Positions 1 through 10,024 of a stretch of 23,771 nt of DNA are shown piece by piece. The translations under genes and the position numbers were made by a program. The stretch is from NCBI RefSeq assembly GCF_000188695.1, contig NW_004754932.1, positions 169,292 to 193,062 of the forward strand, read 5' to 3'. Source of the DNA: Salpingoeca rosetta (lineage: Eukaryota; Opisthokonta; Choanoflagellata; Craspedida; Salpingoecidae). Numbering within the stretch: position 1 is the stretch's first letter; each line of letters starts with the position of its first letter. Below the pieces are notes generated by a model. It was not told the DNA's origin and did no database searches. It saw nothing but the letters and a program-made list of their open reading frames with translations.

Positions 1-21
1 GGCGACTCTGCCAGTTGAACG

Positions 22-1872
22 ATGAGCTCAGCGAAGGTCAGTGCCACACAACACGTTGCACGTCACGTGCAGTCGCTGGACACACTGCATCCCGTGTCTT
101 GGTGTGTTGTGTGTGTTGCGTGTTGCTGTGTGTGTTGTGTGTGTTGTGTGTGTTGTGTGCATGATATCGCTTTCTCAGTGTCTCGTCTTTGTGATCCCCT
201 GGCTGCCTTCTGTTGTGTTGTGTTGTTGTTGCTCTTTTTGTGTATCCCATTCCGTGTGCTTCCGTTCTGATCGTGACGCTCGTGCCCACACGACGCTGGG
301 TTCATCCTTGCTGCTCTCTGTTGCGTGTTCTTCGTCATTGCCATCGTTATTGTCATCATCATCGTCGTCTTCTTCTCCTCACCTCTCTGTCTGTGTCTCA
401 TCATCTTCACCCTCGTCTTCACCCTCGTCTTCACCCTCGTCTTCACCCTCGTCTTCACGCCAACTCCATGACTCTTCCCGCTCCATCCCCGCCGTTCGAA
501 CCCTCCACTTCCCCCTTTGTGATGCGTGCATCCCACTGAATGCCCCTTCCTTCAACTCCTGGCCACCCTGCTTCTTCTTCATCGCCTGCCCCCACACCTC
601 AACTCTGCCGTGCCCACTGTCTCCGTGCCAATGCTGTGGTCAAACAACCTCTCAAATCTCCCTGCTCTCTTGCTCCACAACCCCATATTCCACCGTCAAC
701 ATGCTGCCGCTACTGCTGCTACCACTTGATTCCTGTGCTTCTCCTCCTCCTCCTCACAACACTCTTGATGATCCATGGCTTCCTTTGCCTTCTTCTCACT
801 TGCTGTGACAGCGCGCTGCATCTGAAGGTGCCTCACTCTCACCCTCACTCTCCCTTTCTCGTCTCCCTTGAGCCACTTCTCCTGCTCCTTTTGATCCGTT
901 TGGCTGCGTTCCCGGTGCCCCACGACCCAGCACCACGCAATGACACTCACAACATCCATCTACCGCTTGCTTGTGTTTGTGTTTGCGACCCACTTTCAAC
1001 AGGCATTCCTCAGGAACCCTCCGAAGGCGACATAACCAAGAAAGCCCGAATGGCGGCCAAACCCTCCCGTGTTATCCACATCCGCAACCTGCCGGACTCG
1101 GCCACTGCTGCCGACGTGAGTACTCACGACTGCTTTGTGTGTGTCTGTGTCCGTGTGTGTGTGTATGTGTCTGTGTCTGTGTATGTGTATGTTGTGCTGT
1201 GTTGTGCTCTTGTGTGCTGTGCTGTGCTCTTGTGTCCGCATGTGTGGTGTGTCGTTGTTTCTGTCTCGCGTTTGTGCGCCACACTCTCGCCTCGTGCGTT
1301 ACAATCAATACCTGCATTCATTCCTTCATTCCAACCCCCGCCCTGCTATGTATTGGACCTGCAGCTGCTGCCGCACTTGATGAAGTATGCAACGCCCTCC
1401 AATGTCATTATGATGACCAACAAGCAGGCGCTTGTTGAGATGCCCTCTGTGGAGGTTGCGTCGCGTGTCATCGACTCGGAGCCCACCATTCGCATCCGCG
1501 ACAGTCAGGCCTACCTCCAGTTCTCCGAGCACCAGGAGCTCGAGGTGTGTGTGTGTGTGTGTGTGTGTGAATATGTGTGAGTATGTGCGCAGATGCGTTT
1601 GTTTTGTGCTTCCTTCGTGTTGCGCGTTTGTTTGTGCATGCAACAACAGTTCCCCGTTCTTGCTGGCTTGGTCTCATGAGCAAGCACCTCACCTCAATAC
1701 ATTCTCCTCACCCACCCTTCATCTTTTTCTTTCCCTTTTGTCGCAGCGTGTGCAAACACGCGACACAAACCCTCCAAGCAAGTGCCTGATTGCCAAGGTC
1801 ACCAACCTTTCCTACTCCATCTCCCTCCAGACCCTGCATTCCCTCTTCTCCCGCGCTGGCCGAGGTCCGTTT

Positions 1873-1969
<97 letters not shown>

Positions 1970-2816
1970 CTATTGCCATGGCTGTTGTTCACTTTGCTGT
2001 CCGTCCCCTTGGCGTTCATTCATTGAACTAATTTTTCCTCCTCCCCTGCTCTGCCTTTCTCCGTGTGCGCAGTGGACAAGATGGTTTGCTTCATGAAGCA
2101 GTCGTTTCTGCAAGCCCTCGTGCAGATGGACAGCGAGGCCTCTGGTAAGCGCGCGCACGTAGCGATGGAGCGTTTGGGCGTTGGGGTTGGCGTGGTGTCG
2201 ATGTGATGCAGTCCCATCTGCGAGCACTTGTGCGTTGTGTCATGCCGTCATGAACAATCCGTCTTTTCCTATTCACTTGTGCGTTTCCTTCCGCTCTTCT
2301 GTTGCACATGCTTGTGCTGACACCACCCGCTTTCATCCCTGACACTGCCAACCATTGTTGATGACCAACAGCTGCGCTGGCGCGTCGTATGCTGAACAAC
2401 CAGGACATTTACTCCGGCTGCTGCCACCTCGCCGTTGAGTTTTCGAAGCTCAATGAGGTCACCGTCCGCCAGGACAGCGATCCAGCCAGGTACTGGTGGT
2501 AGTGTTGTTGTTTCTTGTTCTTGTTGTTTCTTGTTGTTGTTCTTGTTCTTGTTCTTGTTCTTGTTGTTCTTGTTGTTCTTGTTCTTGTTTCTTGTTGTTG
2601 CTGCTTCTGCTGCTGTATCTGCTTCTGCATTGTTTGTTTGAAGCAAGGGCCGTGTGCGACACCTGACACGTGTCATGGGAAATGCTACGTCTGTGTCCTG
2701 ATGTGTTCCACTCGCTTGCATGCATCACAGGGCCCGCGATTTTATCCGCAGCCCGCTCATGGACGGCGAGACGCTGCCCAACACCCCCATCAACCTCCAG
2801 CCGTAAGCATTTTGCA

Positions 2817-2907
<91 letters not shown>

Positions 2908-3680
2908 CAGTTGATTGCGGCTCAGCCACTGTTCCGCTGCGCTCAAACCATCCTCGCCTGTGCTCCATTGTGCTCGTGCTCATCGTTCGCTTTTTGCGTT
3001 CACTGTGTTTCAGGCAACAGCAGCAGATGATGGGCAACACGGGCGCCATGAACGTGATGGCAACCATGCAGGGCATGTCGCCGGCTATGGGCCCGATGGG
3101 CGGCGCCATGGGAGGTGCGGTGGTGCAAACACCCCACCCGTGCTGCACACATGGTGCATGTCACGCTGTTCAGCTGCCTCATCTTTACGCATGCATCCGC
3201 TCTATTGACACTCATGCAAGCGCTGCTCCCGCATGACACACACACACCCTCCCCCACTCCACCCACCTGCAGGCCAAATGCCGCAGGCGCAGGCCCCTGG
3301 GATGCCGACAATGGGTATGGGCTCGGCAATGGGCATGCAGATGGCACCAGGCATGCCGGCCACCACCCCAGGATGCGTCGTCCTCGTCAGGTACACGCTT
3401 TCTTTCTTTGTTTCGCGGCCCCGCCTTGCCCCGCCTGTACGGCACGCTCCCACTTATTCGTATGCCCCTTGCTTGCTTTTTTTTTTTTCATGCACATTGC
3501 CACCTGTGTGCACGTTGGGGCCTCCCCCCCGACCTTCTCCTCACCGTTCATCGTTGTTTTCTGCATGTGTGTGCGTGCGCGTGTGTGCGTGTGTGTACTG
3601 TTCAGCAATCTGAACGAGGCCACCATCCAGCCGGACCACCTCTTCATGCTCTGCGGCGTCTACGGCGACGTCACGGTAGG

Positions 3681-3732
<52 letters not shown>

Positions 3733-4369
3733 CCCTGCTCTTGTGCTCGCAATGGTTTGGTAAGCCTCGCCCTTGCTACGTCTTCCCACGTCTTCCCTCA
3801 CAACAACAACAACCCTGCCCCTCCCTCCTTCTCGCCCTCTCTTCTTCACCACCACCCCAACAACTCTGCAGCGAGTGAAGATTATGCACAAGAACCGGTC
3901 GCGTGCGCTGGTGCAGTTTATGCTGCCGCAGCACGCCGCCACAGCCATCTCCAACCTCAACGGCCTGCCGTTCCAGGGCAACCAGCTGCGCCTGGTGCTG
4001 TCCAAGTTCCCCGAGGTTGCCCTCCCGCGCAACGACGAGGAGGCGCAGCTGACCAAGGACTACTCCAAGTCCAAGATCCACCGCTTCAAGAGCCAGGAGA
4101 GCTACAAGCACATCCACCCGCCCTGCCCCGTGCTTCACCTCTCCCGCCTCCCGGCAGAGGCAAATGACGTCTATGTCACGCAGCTGTTTGTCACGCACGG
4201 CTTCCAGCCCAAGCGCGTGCACATGTTCCCCGAAGACAAGAAGATGGCGTTTGTTGAGCTGAACAGCGTGCAGGAGGCGGCAGAGGCGCTGGTGGCCCTG
4301 CACAACAAGATGCTTGGCGACAACCTCTACCTCCGCGTCGCCTTCTCCCGCCACGCCCACCTTTCCTGA
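22..4369 (+). CDS. PTBP1-like: Polypyrimidine tract-binding protein (PTB/hnRNP I-like), four RRMs
   Basis: This is a nuclear RNA-binding splicing regulator of the PTB/hnRNP L family, which binds CU-rich RNA. Exons: 22-36, 1014-1115, 1365-1544, 1747-1864, 2073-2144, 2372-2489, 2731-2802, 3014-3114, 3273-3390, 3606-3675, 3872-4369. All junctions are GT-AG and phases agree, giving about 487 residues, within the usual 470-560. RRM1 (about 24-99) opens with SRVIHIRNLP, almost the PTB sequence. RRM2 is about 110-190. RRM3 (about 294-375) contains SNLNEATIQPDHLFMLCGVYGDV. RRM4 is about 409-487 with VLHLSRLP. The RRM3-RRM4 joint has LTKDYSKSKIHRFK, a PTB hallmark. A Met-rich linker (about 231-287) separates RRM2 and RRM3. 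The first five codons (MSSAK) are inferred from a good donor at 37 joined in phase to an acceptor at 1013; the next in-frame ATG is at 1050. The family call is strong; the first exon is an inference. Confidence 0.9.
37..1013 (+). other. Pyrimidine-rich first intron of the PTB-like gene (inferred)
   Basis: The stretch runs from GTCAGT at 37 to an acceptor ending CCTCAG at 1013. Its first part is GT/TTG-rich. From about 230 to 960 it is dominated by C and T, with many TCTT, CTCTCT and CTCCTC motifs, and holds a 12-bp tandem repeat at 404-458. The open frames across it encode only low-complexity Ser/Pro/Leu or Cys/Val strings with no recognisable domain, so I read it as intron rather than exon. 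Confidence 0.5.
404..458. repeat. 12-bp tandem repeat TCTTCACCCTCG, 4 full copies plus a partial
   Basis: Four perfect units occupy 404-451 and a partial one follows. The repeat lies in the inferred first intron of the PTB-like gene and consists of CU-rich motifs on its sense strand. Confidence 0.95.
1545..1567 (+). repeat. GT repeat forming the splice donor of PTB-like intron 2
   Basis: The exon ends GAG at 1544 and a GT run starts with the donor itself, so the donor consensus is drawn from the microsatellite. Confidence 0.8.
1876..1968 (+). repeat. Long (GT)n microsatellite in PTB-like intron 3
   Basis: About 93 bp of uninterrupted GT begin 11 bases after the donor at 1865. The intron ends at the acceptor at 2072. 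Confidence 0.98.
2508..2617 (+). repeat. TTG/TTC-type repeat in PTB-like intron 5
   Basis: Imperfect repeats of TTGTTC and TTGTTT fill the first half of the intron between exons ending at 2489 and starting at 2731. The sense-strand RNA would be U-rich. Confidence 0.9.
2820..2906 (+). repeat. Long (GT)n microsatellite in PTB-like intron 6
   Basis: About 87 bp of uninterrupted GT begin 17 bases after the donor GTAAGC at 2803. Confidence 0.98.
3682..3731 (+). repeat. (GT)n microsatellite in PTB-like intron 9
   Basis: About 50 bp of GT start six bases after the donor GTAGGC at 3676. Confidence 0.98.
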
Positions 4370-4982
4370 GCTGCTGCTGCTGTTGTGTTTTGTTTGTGGG
4401 CGGTGCGTCGTTGCTGGTGTCAGCCCTCCTCTCGGGTCTGGTGTCGCTGCTGTCATCTGAATCGCTCTGTTTGCGTGTGCTGACTCCACACGTCGTCTAT
4501 GGTGTGCTGACCCCACACGTCGTCCATGGTGTGCTACCCCGTTGCTGTCCCCCCTTGTTCCCCCCCCCCCCCTCCTCGCTGTCTCTAATCATAAGTTCTC
4601 CTCCCTCGTCATTCTCCTCTTCCCCGTGTACACGACCATGTGTGTTGCGTGTGTTGGCAGTGGCGCTGGTGTTTTTGGTGTTTGTGCTTGTTGCGTGTTC
4701 ACGTCTTGTTTGTGTTCCCTCCTCGTGTGCGTTGCCGTGCTGCTGGCACACACGCCTTGTTTCTGTCCCGCGTGCATGCTTGTTGCTGAGAGTGTGTTGT
4801 TTTTTCGTTTGTTTGGTTGCCTACTTCTTTCTCGAGATTGAAGTTAGCTCTTCTCCTTCCCCTTCCTCTCCGTTTTGTTGTTGCGTGTATCGTCCCGCTT
4901 CTTCTTGTTCTTCCCCCTCTTGCTTGTGCCAGTATCCCATACAATACACAACCTCTGTTGTTGTTCACAGCAAGTGCGCAAT

Positions 4983-5067
<85 letters not shown>

Positions 5068-5116
5068 GTGTGTTGGCTCTTCGCTGAGGTGGTACGGTAC
5101 CAAGCTGCTGAGATGC
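4370..5116. other. Convergent spacer between the PTB-like and hydrolase genes
   Basis: This stretch should hold the 3' UTRs of two genes that meet tail to tail. It is T/G/C-rich low-complexity sequence with a repeated block around 4480-4530 (CACACGTCGTC twice) and a (GT)n tract at 4984-5062. I see no supported coding exon and no clear AATAAA on either strand. Confidence 0.7.
4984..5062. repeat. (GT)n microsatellite
   Basis: About 79 bp of uninterrupted GT lie just beyond the inferred 3' end of the minus-strand hydrolase gene. Confidence 0.98.
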
Positions 5117-5253
5117 TCACATGCAGTGAACGACGCGCTCCACTTGAGACAGGAACGTCGAAACCCTGTGTTGTGCATGTGCGTGTGATTGGAAGGAACT
5201 TGAGCACAGGAAACAACAACAACAAAATCAACAGCAGCAGCAGCAGCCCAAGC

Positions 5254-5337
<84 letters not shown>

Positions 5338-6931
5338 GCGCGCGAACACACAAAAAACAGCCAACCCCAAAGCACCCCCCCCCCAATCCTTTTCTTCCTT
5401 TCTCACTGTCTCTCCACACCAAATCGTACTTTTCCATCCACTCGTCTGGGTAGTGGTTGTAGAGAGCAGCGTGGCCGCCGTTGTCCACAATCCACAGCCC
5501 CTTTGGGTCGCGCGCTTCAATATACAGCTCCTGCGTGTGCCACACGGGCACAGTCGTGTCTGCCCGGCTGTGCATGAGCAGCAAGGGGCGGGGCGCAATG
5601 TCGTACACGCAGTCGACGGGCTCGCGGCGGAAGCTCGGGTCGCGCAGGGACACAACAAAGTACATGATGGCCACGAGCGCGAGGCGATATGGCAGGAGCA
5701 GCACGTCCAAGTAGCCGGGCAGGCGGAAGTACTGCCGGGCAATGACGCGAAAGAGCTCGCGGCGGGACGCAAACGGGTTCTCGGCGATGACAGCGTTGAT
5801 GTACATGCTTGACGCCGGGTCGCGCACGCGTGCGGCCGCCATAATCCCCGCCGACGCGCCCGTTGACGTGCCGCACACCACCACTGCCTTGTGGCCTTGG
5901 TCCTCGCGCAGCCAGTGCGCCATGCTGCACACGTCGTCGCACTCGCGCGGGCCGTAGTTGATGCCGTGCCCCTCCCCGAAGCTGAGGCCGTGCTCCCGCA
6001 AATCGCACAGCAGCAGCGTGTAGCCCTTGTGGTGGAGGTCTCGCGCATGCCGCAGAAACGCACGCCGATCGCGCCCTGCGCCGTGCACCATGATCACGGC
6101 CGTCGTGCTCTCGGCTGCACGACGCCGCCGGTGTGCATCGCCCCCATCTGCATGAACATCCTGTGCCAGCTGCTTGCTGCCTTGCTGCGTGCGATCCTGG
6201 CCCTTGTCGTCTTGGCTGTTGCCGCCGCGTTTGCTGCCGTCGCCTTTGCTACCGTCGCCCTTACTACTGTCGCTGCTGCCCGTGTTTTCGCCGTGGTCGT
6301 CGCCGTGGTCGTCGCCGTGGTCGTCGCCGTGGTCGTCGTTGGAGCTGTTGTCAGGGCGCCAGAGATCGCGGGCGGTTGGCGGAACGTACCAGCCCCTGAG
6401 GTAGGCGTGGGTCGGCTGGAGCGTGTCCATGTCCAGGACGGGGACGATGACATCCTCGTACTCGATGCCAAAGTCGGCCTTTGGGTCTGTCTTGATGCCG
6501 CCCCAGACGATCTGGGCCGCGCCGCGCACTTCGGACGTGAGCAGATCGTGGGTTGGCCCTTGGTACACGCGGAACGGTGGGTGCTTGACCATGTGGGTGA
6601 CGACGAGGGAGACGACCCCCCAGACAAACATGGTGGCGAGCACAAACGTGGCCACACTTGCGTTTCCTTCCAGCCAAGCGCACAGGAGGCCAAACGCCAG
6701 CGACAGCGTGATGGTGCCGTACGTCACCAGGGGCGCCAGCGCAGGCAGCAGCACCAGCTTTCCGCCCGGGTTTCCCAGCTCGTCCATCTTGGTGTTGTCA
6801 CTGTCGTTGTTGTTGGGTTTGGCTGTAGCGGCAACAGTGGTGGCAGAGGCAGTAGTGGCAGTGTCAGAAGTGGTAGGCGCCTCGTGCCCTTTCCCTTTCG
6901 TCCGTCGGCGCGAGCGCATTGTGTGGTTCAT
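5117..6931 (-). CDS. Membrane-anchored alpha/beta hydrolase (serine hydrolase)
   Basis: A predicted serine hydrolase of the alpha/beta fold (ABHD/BEM46-like), substrate unknown. The main exon is 6931-5407 (508 codons); a last exon at 5142-5117 adds MERVVHCM and a stop after an intron with donor GTGAGA. The starting ATG at 6931 is chosen because sequence upstream is not protein-like; a second ATG lies at 6919. Residues 1-57 are basic then Ser/Thr/Ala-rich. Two hydrophobic helices follow (about 58-88 and 91-114), so the enzyme is probably membrane-anchored. The oxyanion region is VHGAGRD (282-288), the nucleophile elbow GTSTG puts Ser at 356, the acid is Asp458 in HSRADTTVP, and the base is His487 in GGHAAL. 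The triad is therefore complete. A charged insert (196-275) with four DDHG-type repeats interrupts the region before the fold. The short last exon is the least certain part. Confidence 0.85.
5248..5344. repeat. Compound (AAC)n-(CA)n-(CG)n repeat in the hydrolase intron
   Basis: AAC triplets to about 5282 are followed by CA dinucleotides to 5322 and then about 22 bp of alternating CG at 5323-5344. It lies inside the inferred hydrolase intron (5143-5406), where the sense strand reads CG then GT then GTT. Confidence 0.97.
6291..6338 (-). repeat. 12-bp coding repeat (Asp-Asp-His-Gly) in the hydrolase
   Basis: Four perfect copies of a 12-bp unit encode consecutive DDHG-type tetrapeptides near residue 199 of the hydrolase, in the hydrophilic insert before the catalytic fold. 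Confidence 0.95.
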
Positions 6932-7163
6932 GTGCTTGCACTCACAAACAAAGAAGAGCAAGGCGGTGTGGGTGAGTTGTGTGTTCGTGAAGGTGCTGTG
7001 AGGACCGTTATATTTTACCACCATTTTACCATTTTACCACCATTTTACCACACGGCCATTACATTTTGCCCACTGCCGCAAAATTCAAGCTTGAACGTGC
7101 TTGGACGAACCAGCGAAAAGCAGCAGCAACGCATCCCATCGGCGGTTACTGCCACAAGCCAAG
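6932..7163. promoter_or_regulatory. Bidirectional promoter region between hydrolase and RAD52-like genes
   Basis: Only 232 bp separate the two divergent start codons. The middle holds a TATA-like TTATATTTTA at about 7008-7017 and three to four copies of an ATTTTACCA(CC) motif at 7012-7052, then ACATTTTGCC at 7071-7080. Such AT-rich repeats stand out in this GC-rich locus. Their use as promoter elements is inference. Confidence 0.55.
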
Positions 7164-7458
7164 ATGCAGCGTGGTGGTGGCGATGGGGATGGGGATGAGC
7201 CGGCAGCGAAGCGACCACACCTGCTGTTTGGTGGTGTTGCCTTCTCCGAGGATGAGCGCGATCGCATCCAAAAGGCCCTCAACATGAAACTGGGTGCCGA
7301 TTTCATCAGTTACCGACCAGGCGCCGGCGGCAACGAGGTGTGTGTGTGTGCGTGTGTCTGTCTGTGTGTCTGTGTGTGTGTCTATGTGTGTGTGTGTCTA
7401 TGTGTGTGTATCTATGTGCGTGTGCGTGTCTGTGTGCGTGTGCGTGTCTCTGTCTCTG

Positions 7459-7525
<67 letters not shown>

Positions 7526-8188
7526 GTCTCTGTCTGTGCGCACAAAGTACACGCACATAAAGACCCACATGTGTACTCGGACACATACACGCACGCTCGT
7601 TCCTTCCCTCTGCTCATCGCTTGGCATACCTTGGTGTCTCATTCCCGTTCCTCGGGTCACTTGTGCTTCCTTCGCCATCCCCCACAGATTGCGTACGTGC
7701 AGCAGTGGATGGTGTTTGACATTGCAAATCACACGTTTGGATTCAATGGGTGGAGCCGGTCCATTCGCGCCGTCAACATCGACTACGCCGACAAGAAAGG
7801 GAGCAAGTATGAAGTGGGCGTCTCTGCCATCATTCGCGTCACCCTCAAGGTCAGGCTGCAAATTCGGGTGGTCGTGTTTGGCGATAATGGTGGTGGCCGT
7901 GTTTGGCGGTGGGTACACTCTGACAATGGTATGGATGGAGCACGCCCAGCATTCCCAGCCTGTGCACTCCATGAATTGGTGCTGGGTTGTGTGTAGACCA
8001 TTCGACTTGCGCTTTTTTGTTGGTTTCAAAGCGCTCACTCATCTGCACTGCCGTTCAGGATGGTGCTTATCATGAGGACATTGGGTATGGCAATGCCATC
8101 ATGCCCACGCGCCACCAAGGTGTGTGTGTGTGTGTGTGTCTGACTGTGTGTGTGTGTGTGTGTGTCTGACGTGTGTGTGTGTGTGTCG

Positions 8189-8233
<45 letters not shown>

Positions 8234-8883
8234 GGTCTGTGTGTGTGTGTGTAAAATGGTGGCTGGTATGCATGAATGTTGTGAATGCATGAGTGTTATG
8301 TATGCATGAATGAATGTTGTGGCATCTCAGTAATGTAACATCCACGTTTCCCTTCTCCAAATCCCACCTTTGTCGCTTTGTGTGCGATGGAACCCACAGC
8401 CATGGAAAAGGCCAAGAAGCAAGCTGTCACGGATGGCACAAAGCGCTCGCTCAAGTAAGTGATCGGAGACATGTGAATGCAACCTCCGTTGTATGATGAG
8501 GGAGGGGGGATGCTCCCTCGACACATCGCCCACGATACAGTCTCACTCTGTGTACGCCTTTTATTTTGTGTGCTGTGCATTGACCATGCTGTTAGGATGT
8601 TTGGGCAGATCTTTGGACAGTGCTTGAACGACAAGGATTACCAGCGGTTTATTCGCCCCCACGCCAAGAAGAAGGTTCTTTGTGTTGTTTTGAGGCTGTG
8701 ACAGTGGTGGTGGTGGTGGTGGTGGTGGTGGTGGTGGTGGTGGTGGTGGTGGTGGTGGTGGTGGTGGTGGTGGTGGTGGTGGTGGTGGTGGTGGTGGTGG
8801 TGGTGGTGGTGGTGGTGGTAATTAAAAATTGACACTCCGTCCAGTTGGTGGTCCACCACAAAACACACGTATAACTTACTGAC

Positions 8884-8940
<57 letters not shown>

Positions 8941-9311
8941 ATTCACACGTTCACATGCGCTTTCTGCCTTGCACCCTCTCACTCCCGCTTTACCCCCCCC
9001 CCCCTCTTCACACACACACGTGCACTTAGCGGGAGGCTGTGGATTACTCGGGCAACCTGTTTGATTCGAGCGCACTGGTGGGTGGCATGGACACGTCCAT
9101 GTACGCGTCCCAGATATCACTGCCATCGACCCCCGCACCCTCGGTTGCGTCTTCGTCGACAGGGGCGGCCCGCAGCGCAACGACGGTGCTGAAGGAGCAC
9201 GAGAGCAGGCAGAGCCTGAGGCAGGAGTTCCACCAGCACTTGGAGCGCATGCAGTCGTCAACACCCGCCGCCACCTCCACACATCACCAACAACAACAGC
9301 AACAACAACAA

Positions 9312-9355
<44 letters not shown>

Positions 9356-9650
9356 CCCAAAGTTCAGGTCTGCTCGGTCACTGTCCACGTCACCTCAGCG
9401 CGGCGGTGGCCGTGTGAACGGGCGACCAACTGGTTCGCATACGACAGCCACATCGCCATCATCATCAACAACACCAGTGGCAACAACGACAGCAGCAGCA
9501 GCAACATCGCCCTCTTCAAGAACTGCACACAGCCATCGTCGACACAGCAGTCGGGGGCCCACGTCGACATCATCCCCTTCCTCTTCATCATCGTTGTCGT
9601 CGTCATCGTCGGGAGCATCGCCAAACGGAAAGCAAGCCAGACGCCACCAC

Positions 9651-9687
<37 letters not shown>

Positions 9688-9960
9688 GCAGCGGGGGTAA
9701 CAGGCGGCCACAGACGCTACGCAACAGCACAAACACGCGCGCTAACAGCGGCGTGCGGAATAATGGCAACGGCGGCGCGTGTGCGTCAACCAAGCCCACC
9801 CCCAACACATCAACAGCACCAACAGCGGCAGCAGCAGCAGCACAGGTCAAGGCGGAACACAAGGACCGCCCTCCGCTGCGGAGAAGCAAGAGCGACCAGG
9901 ACGACTTTCTCCCAGATGGTGGGTCGTGTGGGCTGTGTGTGTGGGGGGGGGGGCTGTGTG

Positions 9961-10024
<64 letters not shown>

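Noticed and set aside
1..45. tRNA-like D-arm pattern on the minus strand at the window edge (CAACTGGCAGAG)
   Set aside because: Only a partial D-arm match, with no T-arm visible, and the same bases give a good start codon and splice donor for the PTB-like gene.
540..1580. Long plus-strand open frame starting MPLPSTPGH
   Set aside because: Its first 470 bases are low-complexity readings of CT-rich DNA, and it reads through real introns; only the 1014-1115 part belongs to the PTB-like gene.
1708..2019. Open frames of Thr-His or Cys-Val repeats over every GT/CA tract
   Set aside because: They are mechanical translations of microsatellites inside introns; the same applies to the tracts at 2820, 4984, 8120, 14249 and 17157.
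5891..7198. 435-codon plus-strand frame opposite the hydrolase
   Set aside because: It is antisense to a gene with a full catalytic triad; its Ala/Val-rich composition is the shadow of GC-rich codons.
8620..9360. Polyvaline, polyhistidine and polythreonine frames over the GGT array
   Set aside because: The array sits between well-phased RAD52 exons and is intronic.
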